Of a DNA stretch of 14,456 nucleotides, positions 1-7,339 are shown piece after piece. How positions within the stretch are numbered: position 1 is the stretch's first letter; every line of letters begins with the position of its first letter. Under the pieces are notes generated by a model that saw only the letters and a list, made by a program, of their open reading frames with translations, ran no database searches and was not told the DNA's origin. This stretch comes from Chitinophagaceae bacterium UBA3961 (GTDB taxonomy: Bacteria; Bacteroidota; Bacteroidia; Chitinophagales; Chitinophagaceae), in contig DGDD01000024.1 of NCBI GenBank assembly GCA_002385265.1, forward strand, positions 1 to 14,456, written 5' to 3'. The position numbers and the translations under genes are program-made.

Positions 1-2
1 AT

Positions 3-1979
3 ATTTCATACAACCAGTTGAATCTACCAGAGATCATCACGGTAACTGGCAAGGGGTCCATTACTTACACCTACGATTGGTCGGGTAATAAATTAAAAAA
101 GGTAACTGTTGACACAACTGTAAAACCTACCCTCACTACTACAACCACTTACTTGAATGGGTTTGTTTATCAGAACGACACCTTGCAGTTTCTGGGTCAT
201 GAAGAAGGAAGGATTCGTTGGGCAAAAAGGTTCTACCTAAATGGGAGCTCAGCCAATAGCTTTGAATACGACTATTTTTTGAAAGACCATTTGGGTAATG
301 TACGCATGGTACTCACTGAACAAACCGATACGGCGCAATATATAGCAACAATGGAAGCCTCTTATCGAACCAATGAAAACAAGCTTTTCTATAATTTACA
401 AGCAAGTAACTATCCTAAATCTGCCGTATCTGGTTATCCGGTAGACGCCACTACCAATCCCAATGATTCTTTGATGCGTTTGAATGGAAGTGGGCAAAAA
501 GTAGGGGCGGCTATTGTATTAAAAGTGATGAGTGGTGATGTGATCGATGTGGCTGTTAAGGCCTTTTACAAAGACCAAACATACGCCTCACCCAATAACT
601 CTGTGAATGACGTTCTAAATGCTCTGGCAAATGGTGCTTTCGGATTGACGGGAGGGGCAAAAGGTACACTAGATCAACTGAGCAATACAAGTACTAGTCC
701 GCTTTTGGGAGCATTGAATAGCTTTATCGGTAGTAATAATCCAATAGTCGCAAACAAGCCAAAAGCATATCTCAATTGGATACTACTGGATGAACAGTTC
801 CAGTATGTGAGCAGTTATCCTCAAAGCGGTGCGTTGGCAGTTGGAAATTATGCCAGCAATGTGTTAAATACCCTGGCTTACACAGGAATTCCGATAACCA
901 AGAATGGATATTTGTATATTTATGTAAACAATGAAACACCTGGTTGGGATGTGTTTTTTGATAATATGAGTGTGAAGCATTATTCTGGAGCAATTACTGA
1001 AGAGACGCATTATTATCCGTTTGGACTTACGATGGCGGGCATCAGTTCGAAAGCAGCAGCCGTTGGAAATCCTGAGAATAAATACAAGTACAACGGCTAC
1101 GAGCTCAATAGCGATTTTGATCTTAATCTTTATGAAAGTTTTTATCGTTCTCATGATCCTCAGTTAGGTAGGTTCTGGCAAATTGACCCCAAACCAACAG
1201 AGACACAGAGTTTATACTCTGCGATGAACAATAACCCTATTTTGATAAATGATATTTTGGGTGATACGGGGCGTATTGGAACGATGACTGATGCTGTAAT
1301 AAAGGTCAATGGTAAGGAGTACAACGGGAAAGACTTAGTTAATGGTTTGGTAAAAGAATGGAGTAAAATAACAGGATTGAAATTGAGCTTGGATAAAGAC
1401 GGCAATCTGGTGAATGGAGGTGTAGCTACAAATAAGGGAATTAGTAAAACAGCTAGGCAAGAAGTTCTTAATCTGATAAAGTCTGACGGGACTGTATATA
1501 TTGATTTTAATGGGCAAATATCTTCTCAAACATTGGATATCAAAGATCCAAAATTGGGTGCAGTTCGGTTAAACCCTGCTGAAATTGGTGCTAACGTTGA
1601 CGGCACCTCCAAAGATCTTAACAGTTTGACTTTTGGAGCTGGGATGACTGCCCTCCATGAGCTTGGCCACACATTTCTCCACGGTAACTTTGGGCATGGA
1701 GTTAACACCTTAAGTTCTTTCGGAGTAATAGATGCACCCGATCAGCTCGGAAATAAAATCCGGTCGGAATTAGGGCCAAATTGGGGCCAAAGGCTATCAT
1801 ATACTTCTTTGCCTTTTAATGGGTCTAATTATGTTCCGATGACACAGGGCTCGTTACAAATGCTTCAAAATGCTATTCCTCAAATTACTCAAGCTATGCG
1901 ACGAAACCCACTGGTTCAAGCAACGGAATTGAGTAATGTAAGAATGCCAACTAGCGGCGTGATTATTGTTAGAAATTAA
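3..1979 (+). CDS. RHS-repeat protein, 3' part only, with C-terminal metallopeptidase-like domain
   Basis: This is the C-terminal portion of a large RHS/YD-repeat protein. The reading frame is open to the left edge (in-frame codons from base 3 read ISYNQLNLP), so the gene starts outside the window. The TTG at 18 is not a credible start, but residues are numbered from it here. RHS hallmarks are YDWSGNKLKK at 19-28, DHLGNVR at 90-96, YYPFG at 332-336, and the core-end motif LGRFWQIDP with RFWQIDP at 385-391, followed by NNNPI and a conserved D-x-x-GD. Between DHLGNVR and YYPFG lies a roughly 230-residue insert that I recall as common in Chitinophagaceae RHS proteins. Past residue 400 the sequence becomes unique, as in polymorphic toxins. 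It contains HELGHTFLHG with HExxH at 547-551, and further down GNKIRSELGPNWGQRLSY, which suggests a zinc metallopeptidase related to the M91/NleD type. RHS identity is firm. The peptidase class and any toxin role are inference. Confidence 0.9.
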   Translation: MSYNQLNLPEIITVTGKGSITYTYDWSGNKLKKVTVDTTVKPTLTTTTTYLNGFVYQNDTLQFLGHEEGRIRWAKRFYLNGSSANSFEYDYFLKDHLGNVRMVLTEQTDTAQYIATMEASYRTNENKLFYNLQASNYPKSAVSGYPVDATTNPNDSLMRLNGSGQKVGAAIVLKVMSGDVIDVAVKAFYKDQTYASPNNSVNDVLNALANGAFGLTGGAKGTLDQLSNTSTSPLLGALNSFIGSNNPIVANKPKAYLNWILLDEQFQYVSSYPQSGALAVGNYASNVLNTLAYTGIPITKNGYLYIYVNNETPGWDVFFDNMSVKHYSGAITEETHYYPFGLTMAGISSKAAAVGNPENKYKYNGYELNSDFDLNLYESFYRSHDPQLGRFWQIDPKPTETQSLYSAMNNNPILINDILGDTGRIGTMTDAVIKVNGKEYNGKDLVNGLVKEWSKITGLKLSLDKDGNLVNGGVATNKGISKTARQEVLNLIKSDGTVYIDFNGQISSQTLDIKDPKLGAVRLNPAEIGANVDGTSKDLNSLTFGAGMTALHELGHTFLHGNFGHGVNTLSSFGVIDAPDQLGNKIRSELGPNWGQRLSYTSLPFNGSNYVPMTQGSLQMLQNAIPQITQAMRRNPLVQATELSNVRMPTSGVIIVRN

Positions 1980-1990
1980 AAATATAAACT

Positions 1991-2377
1991 ATGATTACCC
2001 TATTAAAGATTTTTATTTTGAGTTTGCCTGTAACCCTTTTTGGGCAAGAGACTTACAGATGTCATAAGCAAATTTGTTCGGGTCTTAACGCTGTTGATAG
2101 GAAATGGGAATTGATAATGTCCGATGATGGGTCTTACGTGTTTAATATTTACTCAATCAATTCAAAAGCGTTAGTTAAGCAAAAGTCTGAACGCTATTCA
2201 GGGAGTTGGGAAATATCTGGTGATACTTTGAGGCTTAAGTATAAGCAGTTGCTAGAATCTTCATTTGTTTTCCTTAGACAGGAGGAAAAGCTGATTCCTT
2301 TGAGGCAACCGATAGATACGATAACAGGGTATAGAATGCAAATTGATTATTTGGAAAAGGAGAGATTTTATAAATAA
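1991..2377 (+). CDS. small secreted protein, lipocalin-like; candidate immunity partner of the RHS protein
   Basis: The product has 128 residues. It starts with a hydrophobic signal peptide (MITLLKIFILSLPVTLFG, probable cleavage just before QE), so the mature protein should be periplasmic or surface-exposed. The mature part has a Cys pair (YRCHKQIC) and the pattern WELIMSDDGSYVFNIYS followed by YSGSWEISGDTLRLKY. This is a beta-rich layout typical of the small lipocalin-like or META-like proteins of Bacteroidota. It lies 11 nt after the RHS stop codon on the same strand and is probably co-transcribed. A small exported ORF directly behind the variable C-terminus of an RHS protein is the usual position of an immunity gene, but nothing in its own sequence proves that role. 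I do not recognise a specific family. Confidence 0.75.
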   Translation: MITLLKIFILSLPVTLFGQETYRCHKQICSGLNAVDRKWELIMSDDGSYVFNIYSINSKALVKQKSERYSGSWEISGDTLRLKYKQLLESSFVFLRQEEKLIPLRQPIDTITGYRMQIDYLEKERFYK

Positions 2378-2399
2378 CAATTTTTATTGAGTCGTATCA

Positions 2400-2440
2400 A
2401 TAGACAATACAGCCCGGCATTGCCGGGCTGTATTGTCTAT
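2400..2440. terminator. perfect 20-bp palindrome, probable bidirectional transcription terminator
   Basis: The arm atagacaatacagcccggca (2400-2419) is perfectly complementary to 2421-2440 around the single central base 2420, so RNA from either strand would fold into a very stable hairpin with a GC-rich tip. It lies 22 nt after the stop codon of the upstream plus-strand gene and 16 nt beyond the stop codon of a minus-strand gene remnant, as expected for a terminator between converging genes. No T-tract follows on either strand, so it is not a textbook intrinsic terminator. It could instead be an mRNA 3'-end stabiliser or a dispersed palindromic repeat. Confidence 0.5.
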
Positions 2441-2456
2441 GATGCATTACCAGAAC

Positions 2457-2621
2457 TCAGGAAGCCATCAACTGGAGTTGTTTTTTCACAATAAAAGCAT
2501 CGATAAGTTTTTTGACCACGGTTTTATCGTCTTCGTTAAACTGTTCAACGACGGATGGTGTGAATGTTGTACGGAATGACCTCAGAGAGGTAAATCGTTC
2601 TATAGAATCCCCCAAAAACAA
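2457..2621 (-). pseudogene. remnant of a minus-strand gene, C-terminus resembling XRE-type HTH regulators
   Basis: On the minus strand a frame is open for 54 codons, from just after an in-frame TAA at 2624-2622 to a TGA stop at 2459-2457. It has no ATG near its beginning. The end reads as convincing protein: VVEQFNEDDKTVVKKLIDAF followed by IVKKQLQLMAS. The charged turn followed by an amphipathic LIDAF helix resembles the C-terminal tail of small XRE-family HTH regulators of Bacteroidota. No DNA-binding domain is present, because the 5' part is replaced by the trp promoter and leader region. I read it as a decayed 3' fragment. The family assignment is from memory of similar tails and is tentative. 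A chance ORF is the alternative. Confidence 0.4.
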
Positions 2622-2622
2622 T

Positions 2623-2631
2623 TATTTTTTG
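2623..2631 (+). promoter_or_regulatory. possible -7 promoter element of the trp-his operon
   Basis: The sequence TATTTTTTG resembles the Bacteroidota -7 consensus TAnnTTTG but has one extra T. No good -33 TTTG is visible at the expected distance; GTTC at 2597-2600 is the nearest weak match. If used, transcription would start near 2638, about 23 nt before the trp leader peptide, which is a sensible distance for an attenuator transcript. The support is mainly positional. Confidence 0.3.
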
Positions 2632-2660
2632 ATTTCCATCGAATTTCCGATATTCGCTGC

Positions 2661-2720
2661 ATGAATCATTTCAGTCAAAATCAGTGGTGGTGGCATACTA
2701 AGCTCAAACGGGGCCTGTAA
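2661..2720 (+). CDS. trpL: trp operon leader peptide with three tandem Trp codons
   Basis: A 19-codon ORF starts with ATG at 2661 and ends with TAA at 2718-2720. Its product reads MNHFSQNQWWWHTKLKRGL. The three consecutive TGG codons at 2685-2693 are the signature of a tryptophan-sensing leader peptide, because runs of Trp are very unlikely by chance. It lies immediately ahead of an intrinsic terminator and trpE. The ribosome translating it is the sensor: scarcity of charged tRNA-Trp stalls it on the TGG codons, while plentiful Trp lets it run on to the stop codon at 2718 and cover the antiterminator strand at 2709-2714. There is no clear Shine-Dalgarno sequence, as is usual in Bacteroidota. 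The peptide itself probably has no function after synthesis. Confidence 0.9.
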   Translation: MNHFSQNQWWWHTKLKRGL

Positions 2721-2779
2721 TGCTATTGCATACTGTTTAACCATAGTGGAGCCCCGCATACCAGCGGGGCTTTTTATTT
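2709..2779 (+). promoter_or_regulatory. tryptophan attenuator: mutually exclusive antiterminator and terminator
   Basis: CGGGGC at 2709-2714, inside the last codons of the leader peptide, can pair with GCCCCG at 2751-2756 to form a six-bp all-GC antiterminator. The same GCCCCG is the left arm of the terminator hairpin at 2750-2771, so the two structures exclude each other. The antiterminator strand begins 16 nt after the last Trp codon. It is therefore left largely free by a ribosome stalled at Trp and is masked by one that has reached the stop codon. This gives low Trp leading to read-through and high Trp leading to termination. GCATAC occurs three times in the leader (2693, 2728, 2756), and ATGC/GCAT at 2720-2731 can form a small extra hairpin; their relevance is unclear. 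Confidence 0.8.
2750..2779 (+). terminator. intrinsic terminator of the trp attenuator
   Basis: AGCCCCGC (2750-2757) pairs perfectly with GCGGGGCT (2764-2771) across the six-base loop atacca. A T-rich run, tttttattt, follows from 2771. This is a textbook rho-independent terminator placed 29 nt before trpE. It is the only one of its kind seen in the whole gene series down to 13330, which supports a regulatory role rather than simple gene separation. Confidence 0.9.
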
Positions 2780-2808
2780 GGTACTGAATCAACCGATTTG
2801 CATCAGTT

Positions 2809-4224
2809 ATGAAGAAAATTTCTATTCGCACCAGTTGCAAAAAATTATTGGCAGATGTGTTCACCCCGGTGGGCATCTACCTCCGCCTTCGCGATCGTTT
2901 TCGCGATACCATCTTACTCGAGAGCTCCGACCACCATACGGCCGACAATAGCTGGTCCTTTATTGGCATCAACGCCATCGCCGGTATGGAAATCAGCTCG
3001 GAAGCAACCCTGGAGTTCAAACTACCCGGATTGCCTCCCGAAAAAGCGCCCATCAAAAACGCAGCGGATGTTCCTCAGCTGCTCTTCGACTTCATGAATC
3101 GATTCGAAGTGAGCGGCGCAGGAAAAGAAGCGGCTTTCGCCCAAGGGCTCTATGGCTATACCGCCTACGATGCCATCCCGTTTTTCGATGCGGTGAAACT
3201 CGATGCCAAGAAACACGCGGCCCCACAAATTCCATTGATGCGCTACCGTCTCTATCAATACGTGATCGCCATCAATCACTATAAAGATGAACTCTTTATC
3301 TGCGAGAACCAAATAACCGGTATTGAATCAGAACTCGATGCCGTAGAACGATTGATCCGCAGCCGCGATATTCCCACTTTCCCCTTCGCTTTAAGTGGCG
3401 AGGAGACTTCCAACTTAACCGACGAAGAATACCGCGAGAATGTGAAGAAAGGAATCGCTTCCTGCCTTCGCGGCGATGTGTTCCAAATTGTACTCAGCCG
3501 TCGCTTCCAACAAGGTTTTTCCGGCGACGAGTTCAATGTGTACCGCGCCCTTCGCAGTGTGAACCCTTCACCGTATCTCTTCTTCTTCGATTATGGAGAT
3601 TATAAATTGATGGGTTCTTCACCTGAATCTCAAATCATCATCAAAAATGGTAAAGCCATTGTTCACCCCATCGCCGGAACCTTTAAAAGAACAGGCGATG
3701 ATGAACTCGATCAGCAAGAAGCAACCCGACTATTGGCCGATGCCAAAGAAAATGCTGAACATGTGATGTTGGTAGACTTGGCAAGAAATGATCTGAGTCG
3801 CCTTTGCGATCAAGTAGAAGTGGCCCATTACCGTCAGGTTCATTATTACAGTCATGTTATTCATCTCGTGAGTGAAGTAGTGGGAAAAGTTCGCCCCAAT
3901 AGCAATCCTTTTGAACTATTGGCCAAAACTTTCCCGGCCGGCACCTTAAGCGGCGCTCCCAAAATAAAAGCCATGCAATTGATCGATGCCTACGAACCCA
4001 CGGCTCGTTCTTACTACGGTGGCGGCATTGGTTTCATGGGATTCGATGGTTCTTGCAATCATGCCATCATGATTCGCACGTTCCTAAGCAAGCAAAATAC
4101 GTTGACCTATCAGGCCGGCGCAGGAGTTGTGGCAGCCAGCAAACCTGAGAACGAATTACAAGAAGTCAATAACAAACTCGGCGCTTTGAAAAAAGCAATT
4201 GAGCTGGCTACTTCCATTGTTTAA
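2809..4224 (+). CDS. trpE: anthranilate synthase component I
   Basis: TrpE converts chorismate to anthranilate, using ammonia supplied by TrpG, in the first committed step of tryptophan synthesis. The product has 471 residues, close to the usual size. The N-terminal domain carries LLESS at 36-40, the element that in TrpE contributes to the Trp feedback site. The partner element NPSPYLFF is at 252-259, so feedback inhibition is probably retained. The chorismate-binding domain shows PIAGT at 287-291, EHVMLVDLARND at 317-328, FPAGTLSGAPK at 375-385, YGGG at 403-406 and AGAGVVAASKPENELQE near 436-452. All are standard for the family and set it apart from PabB by context and by the Trp-site motifs. 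The ATG at 2809 follows the attenuator terminator by 29 nt, and trpG begins 17 nt after the stop. Confidence 0.97.
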   Translation: MKKISIRTSCKKLLADVFTPVGIYLRLRDRFRDTILLESSDHHTADNSWSFIGINAIAGMEISSEATLEFKLPGLPPEKAPIKNAADVPQLLFDFMNRFEVSGAGKEAAFAQGLYGYTAYDAIPFFDAVKLDAKKHAAPQIPLMRYRLYQYVIAINHYKDELFICENQITGIESELDAVERLIRSRDIPTFPFALSGEETSNLTDEEYRENVKKGIASCLRGDVFQIVLSRRFQQGFSGDEFNVYRALRSVNPSPYLFFFDYGDYKLMGSSPESQIIIKNGKAIVHPIAGTFKRTGDDELDQQEATRLLADAKENAEHVMLVDLARNDLSRLCDQVEVAHYRQVHYYSHVIHLVSEVVGKVRPNSNPFELLAKTFPAGTLSGAPKIKAMQLIDAYEPTARSYYGGGIGFMGFDGSCNHAIMIRTFLSKQNTLTYQAGAGVVAASKPENELQEVNNKLGALKKAIELATSIV

Positions 4225-4241
4225 ATTTTAGAGTAAGATTC

Positions 4242-4826
4242 ATGAAACTATTAGTATTCGATAATTACGATTCTTTTACCTACAACCTGGTGCACTTGGT
4301 GGAACACATCACGGGCATCAAAGTAGAAGTGCATCGCAACGACCAAATTCCTCTGGAGAAAGTAGCCGCTTTCGATAAAATCATTCTTTCGCCCGGACCC
4401 GGTATTCCCGAAGAAGCAGGCTTACTGCTTCCCCTGATCAAAGAATACGCTGCCAGCAAATCTATTCTGGGCGTGTGCTTGGGGCATCAGGCAATTGGAC
4501 AAGCCTTTGGTGGCAACCTCACCAACCTGAGTTCCGTGTATCACGGAATTGCGACTCCGGTGTCCATTCTTCAAGAAAACGGAAAGCCGAAAGACCCTCA
4601 CTTGTTTGAAGGATTGGAAGCTTCCGAAATTGTGGGCCGCTACCATAGCTGGGTAGTGGATCAAAAAGGATTTCCCACAAATCTAGAAATCACCGCTACC
4701 GATGACCAAGGGTTCATCATGGCGCTTCAACATAAAACCTATGATGTAAGGGGCGTTCAATTCCATCCGGAATCAGTACTCACCCCCAAAGGCGAAGTGA
4801 TCTTGCGCAACTGGTTAAAAGCATAA
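4242..4826 (+). CDS. trpG: anthranilate synthase component II (glutamine amidotransferase)
   Basis: This class-I glutamine amidotransferase hydrolyses glutamine and passes ammonia to TrpE. The product has 194 residues. The triad is intact: nucleophile Cys79 in GVCLGHQ, with His175 and Glu177 in VQFHPES. PGPG at 51-54 forms the oxyanion region, and RYHSWVV near 133-139 is typical of the TrpG/PabA group. It stands alone, not fused to TrpD as in enterobacteria. Because trpE lies just upstream it is called TrpG; PabA-type use for folate synthesis as well is possible, as in bacteria with a shared subunit. trpD begins 14 nt downstream. Confidence 0.96.
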   Translation: MKLLVFDNYDSFTYNLVHLVEHITGIKVEVHRNDQIPLEKVAAFDKIILSPGPGIPEEAGLLLPLIKEYAASKSILGVCLGHQAIGQAFGGNLTNLSSVYHGIATPVSILQENGKPKDPHLFEGLEASEIVGRYHSWVVDQKGFPTNLEITATDDQGFIMALQHKTYDVRGVQFHPESVLTPKGEVILRNWLKA

Positions 4827-4840
4827 AACGATTCGAACAA

Positions 4841-5833
4841 ATGAAAAAGATTCTACAATTACTTTTCGAACATAGAACCCTTAGCCGCGAACAGGCACGT
4901 GAGGTGTTGACCCAAATTGGCAAAGGTGTGTTCAACGAACATGAGATCACTGCCTTCATGACGGTGTACCTTATGCGCAGTATTACCATTGATGAATTGC
5001 AAGGCTTCCGCGATGCGCTTTTAGACCTCTGTGTGCCGGTTTCTATTCCGGATCATAGCTTGATGGACATCGTAGGCACCGGCGGCGATGGCAAAAACAC
5101 GTTCAATATTTCAACCTTGAGTTGTTTCATTGTGGCAGGAACGGGTCAGAAGGTTGCCAAACATGGTAACTATGGCGCCAGCTCCATTAGCGGTGCATCC
5201 AACGTAATGGAACAACTGGGCTATAAATTTAAAAACGATGTCGATCGCGTCAGAACGGAAGTCGATAAAGCCGGAATTTGTTTCTTGCACGCTCCGCTCT
5301 TTCACCCTGCGTTGAAAACAGTAGGACCCATTCGTAAAAACTTGGGGATGCGTACCTTCTTCAACATGTTGGGGCCAATGGTCAACCCGGCGCAACCCGA
5401 TTTTCAATTGGTAGGGGTCTATAATTTAGAAATGGCCCGTATTTACAACTACCTATTGCAACAGACGGGAAAAGCCTTTACCATCATCCACAGCCTGGAT
5501 GGATACGATGAAATTTCCCTCACGAACGATACCAAAATCATTACCAATAAAGGCGAACAAGTGAAAACGCCCGAACAACTAGGAAAGAGAATGGTTTTAC
5601 AGACCGATATCTATGGCGGAGGAACGGTAGAGGAGTCTGCCAAAATGTTCTCCACAATCCTAAAAGGGGCGGGAACTTGGGCACAAAATGCCGTGGTTTT
5701 AGCCAATGCTGCCGTAGCTTTGCACAGCACCGGAAATTATAAGAATTACGACGAGGCCTATAATGCAGCCGTTGTGAGTTTGGAAAGTGGAGCAGCCTTT
5801 CAGTCATTACAAAAATTAATAGCCCTGCAATGA
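4841..5833 (+). CDS. trpD: anthranilate phosphoribosyltransferase
   Basis: TrpD transfers the phosphoribosyl group of PRPP to anthranilate. The product has 330 residues, the usual length for the stand-alone enzyme. The PRPP-binding glycine loop GTGGDGKNTFNIST is at 79-92, KHGNYGASS at 107-115, RTFFNMLGPMVNP at 171-183, and the metal-binding DGYDEIS at 220-226. The N-terminal helical domain (about 1-70) is present. Its TGA stop overlaps the ATG of trpC in the sequence ATGA, so the two are probably translationally coupled. The product phosphoribosylanthranilate is the substrate of TrpF, encoded two genes downstream. Confidence 0.97.
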   Translation: MKKILQLLFEHRTLSREQAREVLTQIGKGVFNEHEITAFMTVYLMRSITIDELQGFRDALLDLCVPVSIPDHSLMDIVGTGGDGKNTFNISTLSCFIVAGTGQKVAKHGNYGASSISGASNVMEQLGYKFKNDVDRVRTEVDKAGICFLHAPLFHPALKTVGPIRKNLGMRTFFNMLGPMVNPAQPDFQLVGVYNLEMARIYNYLLQQTGKAFTIIHSLDGYDEISLTNDTKIITNKGEQVKTPEQLGKRMVLQTDIYGGGTVEESAKMFSTILKGAGTWAQNAVVLANAAVALHSTGNYKNYDEAYNAAVVSLESGAAFQSLQKLIALQ

Positions 5834-6627
5834 GCACCATTCTAGATAAGATCATCGCTTCCAAGCGATTGGAAATAGAACAGTTTAAGCCCAAAAGCCC
5901 GGTGGAGCGTTTTGAACGCGACGGGTTTTTCTGGAAGTTCAGCACCCGATCGCTCCGCGAATCCTTGGAGGCCCCCGGAAGCACCGGTATCATTGCCGAG
6001 TTCAAACGCAAAAGTCCTTCTAAGGGATGGTTCAAACCCAAAGAATTGGAAGTAGAAAAGGTGTTGCGTTCTTATAACGATTTCGGAGCCGCAGCCGCTT
6101 CGGTTCTCACCGATGAACCTTTCTTCGGTGGCGACCTCGATGACCTCATTCAAGCAAAAGTGATTTCGGATATTCCCATTCTACGCAAAGACTTTATCGT
6201 AGACCCTTGGCAAATTGCTGAAGCTCGAGCTTTTGGTGCAGATGTCATTTTGTTGATCGCGGCTTGTTTAAGTCCAGCAGAAGTAAAGAGTTTGGCAGAA
6301 TACGCGAAGAGTTTGGAATTGTCGGTGCTGTTAGAATTGCACGATGAAGAAGAACTCGGTCATATTTGTGATGCTACCGATATCATCGGCATCAACAACC
6401 GAAATCTGAAAACATTTGAAGTAGATATTGAAAGGAGTTTGCGCATGGCAAAGCAAATTCCCGACACAAAAATAAAAGTGGCTGAAAGTGGCATTAGCGA
6501 TATTGACACAATCAAGCGCTTTAGGGACGAAGGTTTCAAAGGATTTCTTATTGGCGAGAATTTCATGAAAGAACCCGACCCCGGAGAAGCTTTCAAAGCT
6601 TTTGTAGAAAAGCTGAAGCTTGCTTAA
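5830..6627 (+). CDS. trpC: indole-3-glycerol phosphate synthase
   Basis: TrpC closes the indole ring, converting CdRP to indole-3-glycerol phosphate. The product is a 265-residue single-domain TIM barrel, not fused to TrpF. Catalytic residues match the family pattern: Glu57 and Lys59 in IIAEFKRKSPSKG, Lys120 in LRKDFIVD, Glu169 in LLELHDE, Asn190 in GINNRNL, and Glu219-Ser220-Gly221 in AESGI. The phosphate-binding end carries FLIGENFM near 239-246. The start ATG overlaps the trpD stop by the ATGA arrangement. A 46-nt gap to trpF follows, one of the longest in the series, in which I see no terminator or promoter. Confidence 0.97.
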   Translation: MSTILDKIIASKRLEIEQFKPKSPVERFERDGFFWKFSTRSLRESLEAPGSTGIIAEFKRKSPSKGWFKPKELEVEKVLRSYNDFGAAAASVLTDEPFFGGDLDDLIQAKVISDIPILRKDFIVDPWQIAEARAFGADVILLIAACLSPAEVKSLAEYAKSLELSVLLELHDEEELGHICDATDIIGINNRNLKTFEVDIERSLRMAKQIPDTKIKVAESGISDIDTIKRFRDEGFKGFLIGENFMKEPDPGEAFKAFVEKLKLA

Positions 6628-6673
6628 ACGATTGCCGGACCAGAACAAGCAAAACACTTAAAATCAAACCGGT

Positions 6674-7309
6674 ATGAGAATTAAAGTTTGCGGCATGACA
6701 CAACCCGAGCAAGTAGCTCAACTCGCTTCTTTCGGGGTAACGTTTGCCGGATTCATTTTTTACCCGAAAAGTCCTCGTTATGTGTTCAAACACATGACAA
6801 CGACACAGCTTCGTAAAGAGAACTCCATCAACAAAGTGGGTGTTTTTGTAAACGCCCCTATTGAAGAGGTCTTACACATGGTAGACGAATGCCGATTGCA
6901 CATGGTTCAATTGCACGGCGATGAAAGTCCGAAATACTGTGAGAAAATTGCAGACTATGTTTCGGTAGTGAAAGCATTTCGCATGAGCGAAAACGATAGT
7001 CCTCAATGGATGATTCGTCCTTATATGGATGTTTGCGACATGTTCATGTTCGATACCATGGGCGCAGGTTACGGTGGAACCGGTAAAAAGTTCGATTGGC
7101 AGATGCTGAAAGACAATGTGATCGGAAAGCCCTTCTTTTTGAGCGGTGGGATTGAACCCAATGATGAGGAAGCCCTCAAAGATTTTACGAAAGAAGAAGT
7201 GTCGAAGGCGTTGTTTGCCATCGACATTAATAGCAAGTTCGAATCAAGTCCGGGAGTAAAAGACCTGGATATGGTTAAAAATTTCGCACAAAAAATACTG
7301 GGAATATAG
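6674..7309 (+). CDS. trpF: phosphoribosylanthranilate isomerase
   Basis: TrpF performs the Amadori rearrangement of phosphoribosylanthranilate to CdRP. The product has 211 residues, a normal length. The catalytic pair is present: Cys6 in KVCGMT as general base and Asp127 in MFDTMG as general acid. Other family motifs are QLHGDE at 79-84, GGTGKKFDW at 134-142, LSGGI at 156-160, and DINSKFESSPGVKD near 184-197, which corresponds to the usual DVSSGVE-x-x-PGxKD with slight divergence. It is an independent gene. The related isomerase HisA is encoded further along the same series, so this organism need not rely on a dual-function PriA-type enzyme. trpB starts 30 nt after the stop. Confidence 0.96.
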   Translation: MRIKVCGMTQPEQVAQLASFGVTFAGFIFYPKSPRYVFKHMTTTQLRKENSINKVGVFVNAPIEEVLHMVDECRLHMVQLHGDESPKYCEKIADYVSVVKAFRMSENDSPQWMIRPYMDVCDMFMFDTMGAGYGGTGKKFDWQMLKDNVIGKPFFLSGGIEPNDEEALKDFTKEEVSKALFAIDINSKFESSPGVKDLDMVKNFAQKILGI

Positions 7310-7339
7310 TTTCTCAGTGAACATTATAAACAAGCTATC

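Noticed and set aside
2622..2876. 84-codon minus-strand ORF over the trp leader and trpE start
   Set aside because: It runs through the attenuator terminator and the trpE N-terminus and shows no protein-like pattern; the plus-strand leader peptide explains the region better.
5541..6041. 166-codon minus-strand ORF across the trpD-trpC junction
   Set aside because: It lies entirely opposite two well-supported enzymes with all catalytic motifs, and its translation has no recognisable domain; it is a shadow frame.
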